6,623 nucleotides of DNA from Spirochaetaceae bacterium (GTDB lineage: Bacteria > Spirochaetota > Spirochaetia > DSM-27196 > Salinispiraceae): positions 1 through 6,623 of the forward strand of contig SKVS01000165.1 in assembly GCA_007129335.1 (NCBI GenBank), read 5' to 3'. Positions within the stretch are counted from its first letter, which is position 1; every line of letters begins with the position of its first letter. Shown here one piece after another: positions 6,316 through 6,623 of the stretch. The notes below the pieces were generated by a model. The model made no database searches. It had not been told where the DNA came from and was given only the letters and a program-made list of their open reading frames with translations. The position numbers and the translations under genes were made by a program.

Positions 6316-6344
6316 TTGACAACACAAACAGTATTTCTTATAGT
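6316..6344 (+). promoter_or_regulatory. strong sigma-70-type promoter for rpsU
   Basis: A perfect -35 TTGACA (6316-6321), a 17-bp spacer and a -10 TATAGT (6339-6344, 5 of 6). Predicted transcription starts near 6351, giving a leader of about 27 nt before the AUA at 6378. This makes rpsU expression independent of the upstream peptidase gene and suits a highly expressed ribosomal protein gene. Confidence 0.75.
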
Positions 6345-6362
6345 GTGAGGACTTTTTAAAGA

Positions 6363-6380
6363 AAGGTGGTGATTCCCATA
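6363..6380 (+). promoter_or_regulatory. near-perfect Shine-Dalgarno followed by a probable AUA start codon
   Basis: AAGGTGGTGAT (6363-6373) differs at one base from AAGGAGGTGAT, the full complement of the 16S rRNA 3' end. The core GGTGG ends at 6369, so the start is expected about 5-9 nt later; the in-frame codon there is ATA at 6378-6380. The two GTG codons (6366, 6369) lie inside the Shine-Dalgarno itself and cannot both pair and initiate. Confidence 0.55.
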
Positions 6381-6587
6381 GCTCAAATACGAGTAGATGA
6401 GGGTGAGAACCTCGAAAAGGCTATTAAGCGGTTTAAACGCATGGTAGAAAAAGAGGGTATTATTCGAGAATGGAAGAAGCGGGAGTATTTCGAAAAACCG
6501 TCAACCATAAAGAATAGAAAGAAAAAAGCCCTGGTCCGGAAAATTCAAAAGAAAGTCCGGAAAATGCAGCAAATGAAGTCTTATTGA
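6366..6587 (+). CDS. rpsU: 30S ribosomal protein S21
   Basis: S21 is a small basic protein of the 30S platform, near the 16S rRNA 3' end, that aids initiation and mRNA binding. Family features are clear: [18 protein letters not shown], then [18 protein letters not shown] and FEKPS, then a Lys/Arg-rich tail. The coordinates given use the first available GTG (73 residues). Two lines point instead to initiation at the ATA at 6378 (69 residues): the Shine-Dalgarno position, and the product M-A-Q-I-R-V, which is the usual S21 N-terminus, whereas the GTG start adds VIPI that the family lacks. The gene has its own strong promoter. The tail ([14 protein letters not shown]) is somewhat extended, as in other spirochaetal S21. 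No terminator is visible in the 36 bp after the stop. Confidence 0.9.
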   Translation: MVIPIAQIRVDEGENLEKAIKRFKRMVEKEGIIREWKKREYFEKPSTIKNRKKKALVRKIQKKVRKMQQMKSY

Positions 6588-6623
6588 TGTTCAAGAACAG
6601 AAACTGCCGAAAGCTCCCCCTCA

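Noticed and set aside
6587..6623. Start of another plus-strand gene at the ATG overlapping the rpsU stop (TGATG), or the end of a minus-strand gene with TAA at 6583-6581
   Set aside because: Only 12-13 codons are visible in either direction, with no recognisable motif; the window ends too soon to decide.

Overview
The window looks like ordinary chromosome from a spirochaete, most likely of the Treponema/Spirochaeta group. This rests on the style of the S21 protein (basic, with the run [13 protein letters not shown]), an unusually long RecJ with an internal insertion, and the gene company. That is recognition by family resemblance, not a search. No transposase, integrase, CRISPR array, tRNA or rRNA is visible.

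Layout from left to right. The window opens inside the 5' end of a lon-type ATP-dependent protease gene on the minus strand (1-157). A divergent intergenic region of about 195 bp separates it from recO (353-1147, plus), whose best promoter would leave almost no 5' leader. recO converges on a HAD-fold phosphatase or 5'-nucleotidase-like gene (1184-1705, minus). That gene is divergent from a three-gene plus-strand run: pyrimidine-nucleoside phosphorylase (1849-3216), recJ (3213-5336, overlapping by 4 bp as ATGA) and an exported M23 metallopeptidase (5342-6271, 5 bp gap). A strong sigma-70-type promoter (TTGACA, 17 bp, TATAGT) then drives rpsU (6366-6587), which runs almost to the window edge.

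How the genes fit together. RecO and RecJ both belong to the RecF pathway of recombinational repair. RecJ releases 5'-mononucleotides. The HAD protein resembles 5'(3')-deoxyribonucleotidases, and the phosphorylase splits pyrimidine nucleosides. The middle of the window could therefore hold a route from single-stranded DNA to free base and sugar phosphate, which is an inference from gene content. The M23 peptidase (cell wall) and S21 (ribosome) are co-located without an obvious functional tie.

Points most worth a second look: a segment of about 140 residues inside RecJ that reads like a catalytically dead DnaQ-type (DEDD) exonuclease fold; substitutions in two RecJ core motifs; and the rpsU start, where the near-perfect Shine-Dalgarno and the family N-terminus both point to an AUA initiation codon instead of the upstream GTGs.
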